The position numbers were made by a program, and so were the translations under genes. A stretch of 64,000 nt of DNA from NCBI GenBank assembly GCA_016584305.1, contig JACEEZ010001812.1, forward strand, positions 124,001 to 188,000, in the 5' to 3' direction. This document shows, in pieces, positions 52,586 to 64,000 of this stretch; the stretch's first letter is position 1; each line of letters starts with the position of its first letter. Under the pieces are notes generated by a model. The model was not told the origin of the DNA. It was given only the letters and a program-made list of their open reading frames with translations, and searched no databases. The DNA is from Chionoecetes opilio. Lineage: Eukaryota > Arthropoda > Malacostraca > Decapoda > Majidae.

Positions 52586-53225
52586 GTGGCTTTGGAAGGA
52601 GAAGGCGACGAGGTATACCCTGTTTCGGCTGCAGCAAGCCCAAGGCGACCTTCCAGCAGGACATTGACACCCTTGGGGAGGAAGACGACCCACATTGCGC
52701 TGTGCCAACAACCACAGTTTTCTCGAGAAGGTGTACTTCTTAATTGCGGGTGCCCTGTTCAATGCCTTCACATCTAATTACAGCATAGAAAATAATAGTG
52801 AAGTGAATGCCAAGCGTAAAAACAGTGCAAGTGTCTCGCAACCAGAACACAGACAAGAAGAAAAAGCTGACTGGTTGCAATTCGTATAAAACTAAAAGTT
52901 GAAGGCTGAGTGTTTTGTATTTATTGTTCATTAGTGTGTAGCTCACACTCAGGTGAGGCGACTTATGTTGTGGAAAATGTGCGTTTGGGGGAAGTCGATG
53001 ATCTCTGAGGGCTTGAATGGGAGAGTGAAAGGCTGTGTGACCCATTTCACTGAGTGAAATCTTGACTACTTCTACTGTTTGTTCTCTCTTTCCCTGAGCC
53101 TCTACCCTGCCCACCCTTGTAAACATGGAGACGCATTATTTATAATGATGATGATGAGGTGTAGCCTCGTATAGTTAGTTTATTGTTTGTTAGTGTGCAG
53201 CCTAGTTCATTAAATAGTTTGTTTA
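52586..53225. other. No gene recognised
   Basis: 52586-52790 is GC-richer than its surroundings and open in several frames on both strands, none recognised. The rest is spacer leading into the G/T array. Confidence 0.4.
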
Positions 53226-53358
53226 TTATGTGTTGTGTTGTGTTGTGTTGTGTTGTGTTGTGTTGTGGTGTGGTGTGGTGTGGTGTGGTGTGGTGTGGTG
53301 TGGTGTGGTGTGGTGTGGTGTGGTGTGGTGTGGTGTGGTGTGGTGTGGTGTGGTTGGT

Positions 53359-53409
<51 letters not shown>

Positions 53410-53468
53410 GTGGGGTGGGGTGGGTGGGGTGGGGTGGGGTGGGGTGGGGTGGGGTGGGTGGGGTGGGT

Positions 53469-53529
<61 letters not shown>
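53226..53529 (+). repeat. Compound strand-asymmetric G/T satellite
   Basis: Five consecutive blocks: (TGTTG)n, (TGGTG)n, (GT)n, (GGGGT)n with GGGTG slips, and (GT)n. Over about 300 bp the plus strand has essentially only G and T. Directly abuts the 3' end of a minus-strand LINE whose tail (ACAACTAGGTAAACACACAC) supplies the (AC)n seed. Confidence 0.97.
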
Positions 53530-53531
<2 letters not shown>

Positions 53532-55020
53532 ACCTAGTTGTAACATACAGGAAAAGAGCTATGCTCGTACTGTCCCATCTCCAAATCTACTATTATCCAG
53601 TTTGCCTTTGAAGTCCTGAATACTTCTTGCATTAATCACTTTTGCATCAAGGTTGTTCCAGGCTTCTATGCTTCTATACGGGAAGCTGTATTTTTTTATC
53701 CCTCTTGCATGTTGTCCTTTCAATTTCTTCTCATGACCTCTTGTACTTCTGTCGTCCCAAACAAACAGATAATTTCTATCAATTTTTTCCAGACCCATTG
53801 ATGCTCCATACACTGCTATAAAATCTCCCCTTTCTCTTCTTTTCTCAAGTGTTGGGAGTTTTAGTCTTGAAAGTCTTTTTTCATATGTTAAATCTCTCAG
53901 GCTTGGAGCCATTTTTGTGGCTGCTCTTTGTATTCTCTCAATCTTCCTTATATCCTTCTTTTTATGTGGTGACCAAATCACTGCTGCATATTCCAACCTT
54001 GGTCGAATCAGAGATGTTATCAATTTCTTGATCATCTCTTCATCCAGATGTTTGAATGCCATTCTTATATTCCTCAGCAACTGGTATGTATCTCCTGTGA
54101 CCTTGTTTATATGCTTCTCTGGTGACAAATTGTCCTTAATCAAATACTCTCAGATCTTTTTCGACCTTTGTTTTGATTATCCATTAGTTTCCCATCGAAT
54201 ACTTTCCTCTCTGTCTCTTTTTGCTACTGCCCATTTCCATCACTTTACACTTTTTGGCATTAAACTCCATTTCCCATATTTGACTCCATCTGAAAATCTT
54301 ATCTAGATCCTTTTGTAAATCCTCACTGTCCTCTTTACTTTCTACTTTTCTTAGTAATTTAGCATCATCAGCGAATAAACTCATATAACTGTTTACTCCT
54401 TCTTGCCATATCTTTACATAGACCAAGGAACATCATGGGGCCAATACTGATCCTTGAGGAACTCCACTTATCACACTGCACCATTCTGACTTTTGATCTT
54501 TTATTACTGTTCTCATCTCTCTGTGCTCAAAAAGTCTTCCATCCACTTCAGCAAACCACCCTTCAATCCTCTACATGTTCTAGCTTCCAGAGCAGTCTCT
54601 TATGAGGTACTTGTCAAATGCTTCTTTAGGTCCAAGTAAATGCAATCGACCCACCCTTCTCTTTCCTGTGACACATCGATCACTCTCGAGTAAAAGCTCA
54701 ATAGATTTGTTGTACATGACATTCCTCCTCTAAATCCAAACTGGCCACCTGCAAGTGTGTTTGTCTCTTCCAAATATTTCAACCATCTGTCCTTCACAAT
54801 TTTTTCACACATTTTTGCCACTACACTTGTTAATGATACTGGCCTGTAATTTAGTGGTTCTTCTTTGTCACCTCCTTTGTGAATTTGCACAATATTTGCT
54901 CTTTTCCAATCAAGCGGGACTCTGCTCTCCTTGAGTGAACTCTCAATTACACTATGTAATTTTCCTGCTAGTTGGTTACTGCACTCTTTCATTATCCAGT
55001 TCGACACTCCATCTGGACCC
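53530..55020 (-). pseudogene. CR1/L2-like LINE ORF2, frameshifted, 5'-truncated
   Basis: Minus strand order: PGPDGVSNWIMKECSNQLAG, VPLDWKRANIVQIHKGGDKE, PLNYRPVSLTSVVAKMCEKI, AGGQFGFRGGMSCTTNLLSF and WVDCIYLDLKK (55007-54600). After a frameshift come SGVPQGSVLAP-like sequence, SYMSLFADDAKLLRKVES (catalytic FADD) and EFNAKKCKVMEMG. After another shift: INKVTGDTYQLLRNIRMAFK, LITSLIRPRLEYAAVIWSPH, LRDLTYEKRLSRLKLPTLEK and FPYRSIEAWNNLDAKVINAR, a near-complete C-terminus (54143-53559). The endonuclease and ORF1 are missing. It is distinct from the jockey-like family at 6.1-8.4 kb and related to the remnant at 13.5-14.5 kb. Confidence 0.9.
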
Positions 55021-55040
55021 GGGGTGTGTGTGTGTGGTGA

Positions 55041-55064
55041 TAATATATATATACATATATATAC

Positions 55065-55113
<49 letters not shown>

Positions 55114-55140
55114 ATATATATATATATATAGTATATATAT
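55041..55140. repeat. (TA)n microsatellite
   Basis: About 100 bp of imperfect TA, between a LINE remnant and MITE F copy 2. Confidence 0.9.
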
Positions 55141-55141
55141 A

Positions 55142-55913
55142 CAGGGAGGTCCCGTTATACGAGCATTCGGTATACGAGAATCTGATGATACGAGAGGTGT
55201 AAATTAGGGTCTATTTTCAATATACGAGATCGAAAATCCAATGATACGACATTCAAACTGGGGTGAGTAAAATTATCAGGTTCAAAATATGCGCCCTACC
55301 ACTCCTGGGCTGGACAAAGAGGGATTTGGTTGACCCCAGTCAGGTCACCCCTAGCAGGCCGTGACCTGAAGGGTAATTAAGCATATGGCGCGGCCTGACA
55401 TTTAGGGGTAATTAGCCAGGTATGCAGCTACAACCTTGGGACCGCAGTCAGGTCACCCCTAGCAAGGCGTGACCTGAAGGGTAATTAAGCATATGGCGCG
55501 GCCTGACCTTTAGGGGTAATTAGCCAGGTGTGCTGCCCCAATCTTGGGACTCCTACACTACCCTCTCTTGTATCACGCGGGGTCCCCTACATTACAACGT
55601 CTTTTTTGCTTATTATGCATGTTTTATGTTTAATTAATGTGCAGTTATGTTACTTTGTGTGCTATTTTCTCTTGCAGAATGCTTTTTCTACAGAATAGGT
55701 AGTACAGTGTGGGTAATATAGACGCTGTGTGTTTGTTGTGTTTGCTATAGTTTATTTTAGCGTGAAAAACACGTCTTTTTTTTTTTTTTTTTAATTGATG
55801 GTCCTGGAACCAAACCTATATTTTACCATTAGTTATGTGTTTTGTTATACGAGATTTCGCTTTACGAGTATGCCAGGTGGAACCTAACTGCTCATATCTT
55901 CGGGACCTCCCTG
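55142..55913 (-). mobile_element. TA-flanked MITE, family F copy 2
   Basis: Same ends as copy 1 (CAGGGAGGTCCCGTTATACG and the inverse of CAGGGAGGTCCCGAAGATAT), TA on both sides, inverted relative to copy 1. It carries the same two roughly 105-bp internal units and T-run. Confidence 0.92.
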
Positions 55914-55918
55914 TATAT

Positions 55919-56347
55919 TGTTACGAACGTGCTCCTGGAGAACTCTGGATCAAGATCAAGATCAAGTTTTGGCTGGCTGGCTGGAGACAAGGGAACACGA
56001 GGAGCGAGAGACACGAGGAGATGCCGCGAGGATCGGGCGAGGATTAGCGCTTGGAAAGGATCTCCGGCAGGTGCCACCCGGGGGAGACAGCCGCTCGCCA
56101 GGGAGCAGGGTAGGGCTGTGGTGGTTTCACAGGCGGGCCAAGGATAGAAGTAATGTTCCCTGTGGCTAACGGCGCCTTGATGAAAGGTAGCAGCCGGCTG
56201 TGTTTGGTGGGCGTGCGTCGGGCGGGGCCGTGAGGGTTAACCAGTGCCGCCTCATCCCGCCGCCCGGTGGCTTAGTGTGTTGACTGTGGTGACTCTGGTA
56301 TTGTATTAGACGCATAGCAGTGACTGCATTGATAGTGGAGGAACATT
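55919..56347 (+). mobile_element. Possible LTR followed by a primer-binding-like site
   Basis: Starts TGTTACGAACGTGCTCC and may end GGAGGAACA, after which TTTGTGGCAGCAACAGTCGA resembles the TGGCAGC-type sequence following an LTR. GC-rich, with (GATCAA)-like repeats. No second LTR or pol sequence was found. Tentative. Confidence 0.3.
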
Positions 56348-56386
56348 TGTGGCAGCAACAGTCGAGAAGTGACTGGGCCTATTCGC

Positions 56387-56413
56387 GGGGGGGGGCGGGG
56401 GGGGGGGGGGGGG
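56387..56413 (+). repeat. Poly-G tract
   Basis: About 25 G with one C interruption. It is a potential G-quadruplex former and sequencing trouble spot. Confidence 0.85.
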
Positions 56414-56667
56414 CGTGAGGCTGTCTCTGTGTAGTACAATATAGTCTGGAAAAGAATGTGATTGTGTTATTCCGCATGTGCCTGTGCGTGTGTGTGCCGT
56501 GGTGGTGATGTGCCAGTGTGGGGAGCCCGTGATCAAGGCCTAGGGGGATTAATTGTTTTCGGTCCCGACTAAACACATAACCGGACTCAGCCCCTCATTC
56601 CCCCGCGTCTGAGGCCAGCCCAGTGTGGGAGGCAGGTTAGTTGGGCGGCTGTGGGAGCGGTGTTTGT

Positions 56668-56670
<3 letters not shown>

Positions 56671-56714
<44 letters not shown>
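56671..56714. repeat. (TA)n microsatellite, LTR target
   Basis: About 22 TA units. The solo LTR at 56715 is inserted at its right edge with an ATAT duplication. Confidence 0.9.
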
Positions 56715-56718
<4 letters not shown>

Positions 56719-57378
56719 ACGCAGGGCCCTCAGACTCATCTTTCTTATCTCACCCCAGCGGCGCCCCACGTAACCCCTTAACTCCTGATGGAGGTTCGGT
56801 AAAAGACCTGAAGGCGAGTATTGGTGTATAACACGTAGTCAATCACATGGAGGAAAGAGGACACTGACACACACTGTAATACACTCTACATTTAATGGCG
56901 GAAGTCACAATACACAGTTCCTGAAGGTGGAGAGTGAACAAAGAATTCACATGGTCACGCTGTCTAAAATGGTTCTCTAACACACACAGGAGGCTTTATG
57001 TGGGAGGCACACAACACACAAATACGGCTTAAAGCGAGGCACTGGCTTACGCTGACGAGGCGCTCAGATTCCTCCTGACGGAGCGGCCGATACCTTCAGA
57101 CGCGCGGCGCTAGCCCGCCGCCACCCCTCCTCGACGAACCCCCGCTCGCTCGTGTCCCGCTGTGCTCTGCGCTCTCTCGCCCCAGCGGCCTCACGAGCCA
57201 GGAGGCCCCCAGCGGCGTTTTTCGGGCCCAACCTTCCCCCATCCCCCGGGTGGCTGGCGACACACGTCCCCCACCCCCACTCCCCGTCCATACCCCACAC
57301 CCACCGGCGCACACACAACCTTGCGCGGTACACCCCGTCATCCCACCAGAAATACACACACTCCCCAGGGGCGTAACA
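56715..57378 (-). mobile_element. Solo LTR (664 bp)
   Basis: Termini TGTTACGCAGGG and GGGGCGTAACA (TG...CA with an inverted TGTTACGC), flanked by ATAT on both sides. Minus orientation is suggested by CCGCCATTAAATGTAGAGTG, which parallels CCGCCGTAATAAACTTGTGT in the Gypsy LTR at 30276-30605. No internal region is attached, so it probably arose by LTR-LTR recombination. GC-rich open frames within it (57064-57488) are not genes. Confidence 0.75.
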
Positions 57379-57731
57379 ATATACTAGGGGTCCATAAAAT
57401 AAAATATTTTTTTTTTACAAACCCTTGCCTAGTAATTTTTTCCCATATTCTATCCATATTAGTCTATAAATATTTTTACATAATTTAGGAAGTTATTGAG
57501 GTCCTCAAACCCCCAGAACACAAGCACCGTTTTTCCCTTTAAACCGAAAATTATCTGTACAACATATGAAAACTCAACATACTGACCAGAGGTTCTCAAA
57601 TTTCAGGGACGGGGCGCATAGTTTTATATCTGGACTTCGGCGGCGCAGCAGCTTTTTAATAATATATATATATAAAATATATATTAATATATAATATATA
57701 ATATATATATAAAATATATATATAATAATTT

Positions 57732-57773
<42 letters not shown>

Positions 57774-57825
57774 ATATTATATAATATTATTATTTGTGTT
57801 TATTTTCTTAGGGTAAAAATAATCT
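57379..57825. other. AT-rich spacer, no gene
   Basis: Includes irregular TA-rich sequence at 57657-57790. From about here onward base quality of the assembly appears poor. Confidence 0.4.
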
Positions 57826-58620
57826 TGACTTTTGGGGGGCGCCCACTTGTATTTTTTCGGGGTTGTTATGCGCAATTTTTTTGCCAAAAGCCTTGCTTTC
57901 ATCAGGCTAAAAAATTTTTAAAATTATATACTCAATGCTAAAAGCGAACATCTAAAAAAAATTTTTTTTAAAAACAATAAAAATTAATTACAAAAATACT
58001 AAATAAAAAAATAAAATAAAATTTTGATTTAAGGCCCTTGGTGTGTATCTGTCTGAGGGAGGGGACCAAAATGAAAAAATTTGTGGGAAAAACATTTCGG
58101 CTCGTGTGTGGCGATCGAAACGAGTGGGGACAACGAAACAGTGTGATATAATGGGGGGGGGAGTATTATGTAGTTGGGTGAATGATTTGGTTATTAAGCC
58201 CCGTGTTTTGTGTGATTTGTGTTTTGCCCCCTGATTTTAATAACCAAGTCACTTCACACCCAAACATTACTCAAATGATTATCACATTTTTCGATTGTCC
58301 CCACCGTTTCGATCGCCAACAGAGCCGAAATGTTACCCACAAACTATTGTTTATTTGGCCCCCTGCCAACTAGACAGCATACACACCCGGTCGTTAAGTA
58401 CAAATTTTATTTTATTTTTATTTAGTATTTTTTGTAATATAGGATTACTTTTTTGTTTTTAAAAAAAATTCTTTAGAGTTGCTTTTTAGCATTTTAGTAT
58501 ATTAAATTTTTTTAAAATTTTTAGCCCGATGATGCCCAAATGTCTTGGCGAAAAGTTGTGCATAAACAACCCAAGAATGAGAGTCTTTGTCACCCCAAAT
58601 GCGATAATAATTTATATAAT
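57826..58620. mobile_element. Inverted pair of Penelope-like 3' ends
   Basis: The left arm contains TCATCAGGCTAAAAAATTTT, AATGCTAAAAGCGAACATCT, ATCGAAACGAGTGGGGACAA and GATTTGGTTATTAAGC. The right arm has the same blocks inverted in reverse order (AATAACCAAGTCACTTC ... TTTTAGCATT ... TTGTCACCCC). Centre near 58215, arms about 390 bp. Sequence is degraded compared with 26360-26800. Confidence 0.75.
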
Positions 58621-58679
58621 ATAATTATATATATATATAATATATAATTAAATATATTTTTTATATATATATAATATAT

Positions 58680-58714
<35 letters not shown>

Positions 58715-58716
<2 letters not shown>

Positions 58717-59260
58717 CAGAATTTTTGGGTGACAGAGACACCCGGGATACTTGGGGTTGTTTATGAACGTTTCGCCAAGGCCTTTTCATCACAGGCTAAA
58801 AAAAGTTAAAATTTAATATATTTTAATGCTAAAAGGCGAACATCTAAAAAAAATTTAAATTTTAAGAGACAATAAAATATTCCTTAATTTTTTAAAATTA
58901 CTAACAAAAAAAAAATAATTTGTATTAACGGACCTTGGTGTGATGCTGTCTGAGTTGGTAGAGGATGAATGAACACTGGTTTTGTGGGGACATTTCACTT
59001 TTGTGGGGGGATCGAACCGAGAGTCGGGCAATGAAACAGTGGTAATCATTTGAGATATGTAGTTTTTGGAAAAGACTTGGTTTTTAAGACAGGGGGCAAG
59101 TGCTTTAGTGATAGCTTTAATAAAATTTGTGTCACTAGGGTAGGTGCCTTGGATAGGTACTGGAAGTATTCATAGAAAAAATTATAAACAACCCCAAGAT
59201 ACCCAGGTCCGTCACCTGAAACTTCATGAGAATCTACAAGAAAAATCAACTATATAATAT
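58715..59260 (-). mobile_element. Penelope-like 3' end fragment
   Basis: GGGTGACAGAGACACCCGGG, TTGGGGTTGTTTATGAACGT, TTCGCCAAGG, GGCGAACATCTAAAAAAAAT and AACGGACCTTGGTGTGATGC follow the same order as 26365-26700 of copy 2, with many small deletions and substitutions. Confidence 0.7.
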
Positions 59261-59282
59261 TTTTTATATTTATACACACACA

Positions 59283-59372
59283 CAGTAAAAGCCTTATAAC
59301 TCGGGACGATAGGGGTTTGGCCCCTTTCTGAGTTATTAATGTGCCCAGTTATGCAAGTCCTTCTCCGTAGGG

Positions 59373-59413
<41 letters not shown>

Positions 59414-59823
59414 AAAACAGTACAGTAAAAGCATAAAAGCAAACTTTGCAGGAAAAGGGTAGCAGCGGGCAGTAATCCCAAAGGGAGGGGAGCCTTGTTG
59501 TAACATGTAGAAGATGTTAGGGGGATCAGTACATTTTAAATGGTATCCCTTATAATCACAACACTGTACTGTATTTTATACAGTACTGTACCGTACAACT
59601 AATTTTAATCATTTAAACCCTAATACTGCAACACTTGCCCCGCCCTTAACTCTACCTTCGACTTTTAGTGCATGGGAGGAACAGGGGGGCGGGGAGCCTC
59701 TAACACAGGGGGCACTGTAACAACTGCCTGCGCCACCCCGGGGAGAGCCAACCAACAGCCCCCCGAGGGCCCCAGGGCCCACCTCCCACCCCTGGAGCCA
59801 CAGCCTATACGGCTATAGGGATA

Positions 59824-59867
<44 letters not shown>

Positions 59868-59928
59868 GTTTGCTTGCCCATTATATCAAATTTGAGTTAT
59901 ACAGTGCCGAGTTTTAAGGGTTTTTCTG
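59283..59928 (-). mobile_element. Family A transposon copy 4, degraded
   Basis: Left end CAGTAAAAGCCTTATAACTC and a right end corresponding to the inverse of CAGAAAAACCCTTAAAACTC. Layout as in copy 3 (12729-13416), including A-runs and the headless SINE body (59632-59866). It has numerous short losses relative to copy 3. Confidence 0.8.
59632..59866 (+). mobile_element. Headless SINE body, degraded
   Basis: TTAACTCTACCTTCGACTTT, GCATGGGAGGA, GAGCCTCTAACACAGGGGGC, CTGCCTGCGCCACC and CCACCCCTGGAGCCAC correspond to 13094-13278 with many missing bases. Confidence 0.7.
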
Positions 59929-59960
59929 ATATACGTTTTTATATATGTTATATTAAAATA

Positions 59961-60490
59961 CACACAAACCTGATTTTCCGGGGCCCCCATTTCCCCGGAT
60001 ATCGGGTTTTCCCGGGCAAAATTTCGAGGTCCAGGGATATGCAGTCTTTTTTTTTTTGCTGGTCCCGTGTAAAAATTTACAAAGTTTTCCGGCAGTCCAG
60101 GTTCCCGTCACCCTGGTCAGTGTCTTGCCTCCCCCCAGGTGGGAGCATGCTCAGCGGGCGATTTTTTAATTTGGAAAACGACCTCACGGTTCACCCCGGG
60201 ACCCCCCCGTTTTGTCCCCGACCCCCCCTGCCCCCTGGTGCAGGACATCTCTGAGATTTTTGCACACTTTGCTCCCCCCGCCCGGTGGCAGCATGTCACG
60301 GGCGCAAAAAATCCGCGGGGGGGGTAGTTGATATTCGCGGTTGCCGAATATAAAAGTTGGGGGGGGTAATGGCTCGGACTTCTTTTTTTTTTTTTTTTTA
60401 AGGAAATTCCCGGACTGTTTCGATTCCCGGACTTTTGTGGTTCCCGGACCGGGGCTCCCCCCTATTGTCCGGGAAAACGAGGTTTTTGGG
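59961..60490 (+). mobile_element. Family D transposon copy 5, degraded
   Basis: Ends CACACAAACCTGATTTTCCG and the inverse of AAACCTCGTTTTCCCGGAC. Includes CAGGTGGGAGCATGCTCAGC and CCCGGTGGCAGCATG, corrupted relatives of the CCGCCAGGTGGCAGC motif. Many small errors relative to copy 1. Confidence 0.75.
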
Positions 60491-61652
60491 GGGTTTTTTT
60501 AAAAATATATAATAAATTATATATATAATAAAATATATTATATAAAAATATATATAATACATAAATAAATATAAATAAATAATAATATAATAAAAAATAA
60601 ATACATAAATATATTAAATACATAAATATATAAAAATAAAAATTAATTATAAAAATCCCTAAATAAAATATTATACATAAATATATATATAACATAAATT
60701 AATATAACAAAATAAATATAAAAATAAAATATATATTAATAAATATATATATAAAAAATTATAAATTAATATATATAAAATAAATTAAAAAATAAAAAAA
60801 TATGATAAAAAAATATATATATAAAATAAATAATAATAATATAAATATATATTTAAAAATATAAAATAAAAAAATATATAAAATAAAAATAATATAAATA
60901 AAAAATATATAAAATAATAAATTTTATAAAAATAATAAATATATATATATAATAAATAATTATATATAAAAATATATATATATAATAAATATATATATAT
61001 AATTATAAATAAAATATATATATATAAATATATTTTTTTATATAAAAATAATATTATATAATAAAAATATATATATATATAAATAATATATATAATAAAT
61101 ATATTATATATATAAATATATATTATATAAAAAATAAATATATAATTATATATAAATATTTTTTTTATATATAAAAATATATATATATATATAAATTATA
61201 TATTATATAAAAAATATATTTATAATAAATATTTTATATATTTTTAAAAAATTATTTTAATATAAAATATATACCCATAAAAAATATATATATAAAATTA
61301 AATATATATATAAAATAAATATATATATATATATAAAAAAAATATATATAAAAATATATAATATATAAAATATATATAAAAAAATATAATAAATAAAAAT
61401 ATATTTTATATTTTAAATATATATATATATAAAATATATTATATATAAAAAATATATATATATAAAAATATAAATATAAAAATATTTTATATATAAAATT
61501 TATATACTAAAATAAAATATATATATATATAAAAATAATAAAATATAAAATAAATATAAAAATATTATATATATAAATTATAAAATATATAAATATTTTA
61601 AATATATAAATATATAAAATTTTTATATAAATATATAATATATATAAATAAA

Positions 61653-61684
<32 letters not shown>

Positions 61685-61802
61685 AATTTTAAAAATATTA
61701 TTATATAAATAAATTATTTTATAAAAAAATATATATATATTTTATAAATATTATATATATATATAAATAATATTATATTAAATATATATATAATATAAAA
61801 AT

Positions 61803-61833
<31 letters not shown>

Positions 61834-64000
61834 AAAAAATATAAAATAAAATATAAATAAAAAAAATATATATAAAAAATATATAAATAAAAATATATAT
61901 ATATATTAAATAAAAAATTTTATAAAAATATATAAATATATAAAAATAAAATAAAATAAAAATATAATTATATATAAATATATATAATATATAAAAATAT
62001 ATATTATATATATAAAAAAATATATATATATATTTTAAATATATATAATATATAAAGATTAATATATATAAATAATATATATTATAAATCTAAAATATAT
62101 AAAAATATATAATATATAAAAATATATATATATATATAAAATTATAATATATAATAAAAATATATAAATATATAAAATATATATATAAAATATAAAATAA
62201 AATATATATATAAATATATATTATATTTTTAAATATAATATATATAAAAATAATATAAGATAAAAAAATATATATATATAAAAAATATATATATATTTTA
62301 AAAATATATATATATTTTATAAATATATTTTATATATAAAAAATTTATATAATATTAAAAATTTTAAATAATATATAAATATATAAATAAAAAATTAATT
62401 TTTATATATATAAATATATATAATATATAAATATTATATATAATAAAATATATATAAAATTTTAAATATATATATATTTTAAAATATATATAAAATTTTA
62501 AAAATATATATTTATATATTAAATATATAATAAAATTTAAAATATTTTTTTTTTAATTTTTTATAAATATATATATAAATAAAAAATTTTTAAAATATAT
62601 ATAAAATATATATATATATAAATATAATATATATAAATATAAAATATAATATAAATATAAAATATATAAAAAATTTATATATATATATAAAATATATATA
62701 TATATATAAATATATATATATTTTATAAATATATATATTATATTTTAATGATTTATCTTAAAAATTATATAATATAAAAATATAAAATATATAAAAATAT
62801 AATATTTTAAAAAATATATATATAAAAAAAAATTATAAAATAAAAAATATTTTAAAAATATATAAAATTTTATAAAATATATATTTTATATATAAAATAA
62901 TATATTTTATATATAAATAATTTCATATATTTTTTATAAAATATAAAATATATAAAAATAATATATATATAATAAAAATATAAAAATATATAAATATATA
63001 TAAATATATATAAATATATAAAAAATATATTTATATAAATAAATTATAAATAATATAAATTTTATTTTAAATATATAAAAAAATATATAAAATAAAAAAT
63101 ATATATATATATATAAATATATATAAATTTTAATATTTTAATTTTATAAATATAAAAATTTTAAAAATATATCTAAAATATATAAAATTATATTTTAAAT
63201 ATATTATAAAATATATATAAAATAATAAATTATATATATTATATAATTTTTATATAAATTTTATATATATAATATATATTAGATAAAATATAAATATATA
63301 TAATATATATAAAATATATATATATATATAAATATATAAATATATATTTTATAAAATATATATATATATAAAAAAAATATATATATTTTAATATATATAT
63401 AAAATATAAAAATATATATTTTAATATAAAATTTATATATATATATAAATATATTATATATATATAAAAAATTAAAATAAAAAATTATATATAAAAATAT
63501 ATATAAAATAAAATATATATATATAAAAATATATATATATATAATAAAAAATATAAATAAAATATAAATATATAATATATATATATAAAATATAAAATAT
63601 ATATATAAATTTTAATATTTTATATAAATAAAAATATAATAAAAATAATATATATATATTTTTAATTATTAAATTATATATATATATAAAATATATATAT
63701 AAAAATATATAAAATATAAAAATATATATATTTAAAATATATTATATATAAAAATATTTTATATATATATAAATATAATTATATATTAATTTAATATATA
63801 AAATATAAAATATTAAAAAATATATAAAAATTTTAAAATTATATATATATAAAATCTATAATATATATAAATTATATAAAAAAAATATAATTTATTTATA
63901 AAAATAATATATATAAAAAATTATATATATATAAATATATATATATATAAATATATATTTTTATTAAATATTATATATATAAATATATTTATATTAAAAA
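60491..64000. repeat. 3.5 kb almost pure A/T tract
   Basis: Irregular mixture of TATATA, AAAA and TTTT with only a handful of G or C in 3.5 kb (for example near 60656, 61273, 62056, 62749, 62924 and 63280). No genes. Most likely a poorly resolved (TA)n array at a contig end. Confidence 0.9.

Noticed and set aside
53183..53619. Cys/Val/Gly or His/Thr proteins over the G/T array
   Set aside because: All frames stay open because the repeats contain no stop codons. Composition is that of the repeat, with no coding signal.
57064..57488. GC-rich ORFs suggesting a gene
   Set aside because: They lie inside the solo LTR 56715-57378. Frames overlap on both strands and no domain is recognised.

Overview
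This 64 kb window is eukaryotic nuclear DNA. It has intron-split exons with GT/AG borders, tRNA-derived SINEs, several clades of non-LTR retrotransposon, Penelope-like and Ty3/Gypsy-like elements, many TA-flanked DNA transposons and MITEs, and abundant (TA)n, (GT)n and (GA)n microsatellites. This mixture, and the particular jockey-like reverse transcriptase, suggest a decapod crustacean (perhaps a crab). That assignment is inference from repeat content; no species marker is present.

Host genes are few and split. On the plus strand, five candidate exons (8803-8984, 9164-9330, 10326-10419, 16940-17017, 23089-23280) have compatible splice phases and form the 3' part of a gene. It encodes a Ser/Thr/Pro-rich stretch, a coiled coil and a C-terminal MYND zinc finger most like DEAF1. 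A phase-symmetric exon of unknown identity lies at 30816-30992. A probable last exon with a Lys-rich tail lies at 45525-45866. On the minus strand, exons at 44878-44052, 34751-34615 and 34527-34419 join in frame into a mucin-like single-pass membrane protein whose 9.3 kb intron is full of transposons.

The rest is transposon-derived, often nested. Six recurrent TA-flanked families were delimited: A (CAGTAAAAGCC ends, four copies), B (CAGTACCCTCCC, two), D (CACACAAACC...CCCGGAC, five), F (CAGGGAGGTCCCG, two), G and H (one each). There is also one full-length Tc1-like element (34924-36307), a TTAA-flanked MITE (43148-43545) and other MITEs. Families A and B repeatedly contain the same tRNA-derived SINE. 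Family D carries a captured non-LTR ORF2 C-terminus, and within it a roughly 153-bp unit is tandemly multiplied; each unit carries a close match to the CTCF core motif. LINE remnants lie at 2.1-2.9, 6.1-8.4, 9.7-10.0, 13.5-14.5, 18.1-18.4, 33.2-33.5, 43.7-44.0 and 53.5-55.0 kb. Penelope-like elements lie at 24.2-24.9, 26.4-29.2 and 57.8-59.3 kb. A Gypsy element whose LTR and PBS are fused to RNase H lies at 29.2-30.6 kb.

Satellites include a 39-bp array at the left edge, an 83-bp minisatellite (21.2-22.65 kb) inside the last intron of the MYND gene, and a strongly strand-asymmetric G/T array (53.23-53.53 kb) abutting a LINE tail. From about 57.6 kb to the end, known repeats are visibly corrupted relative to their sister copies, and 60.5-64 kb is almost pure A/T; this looks like low-accuracy assembly rather than biology.
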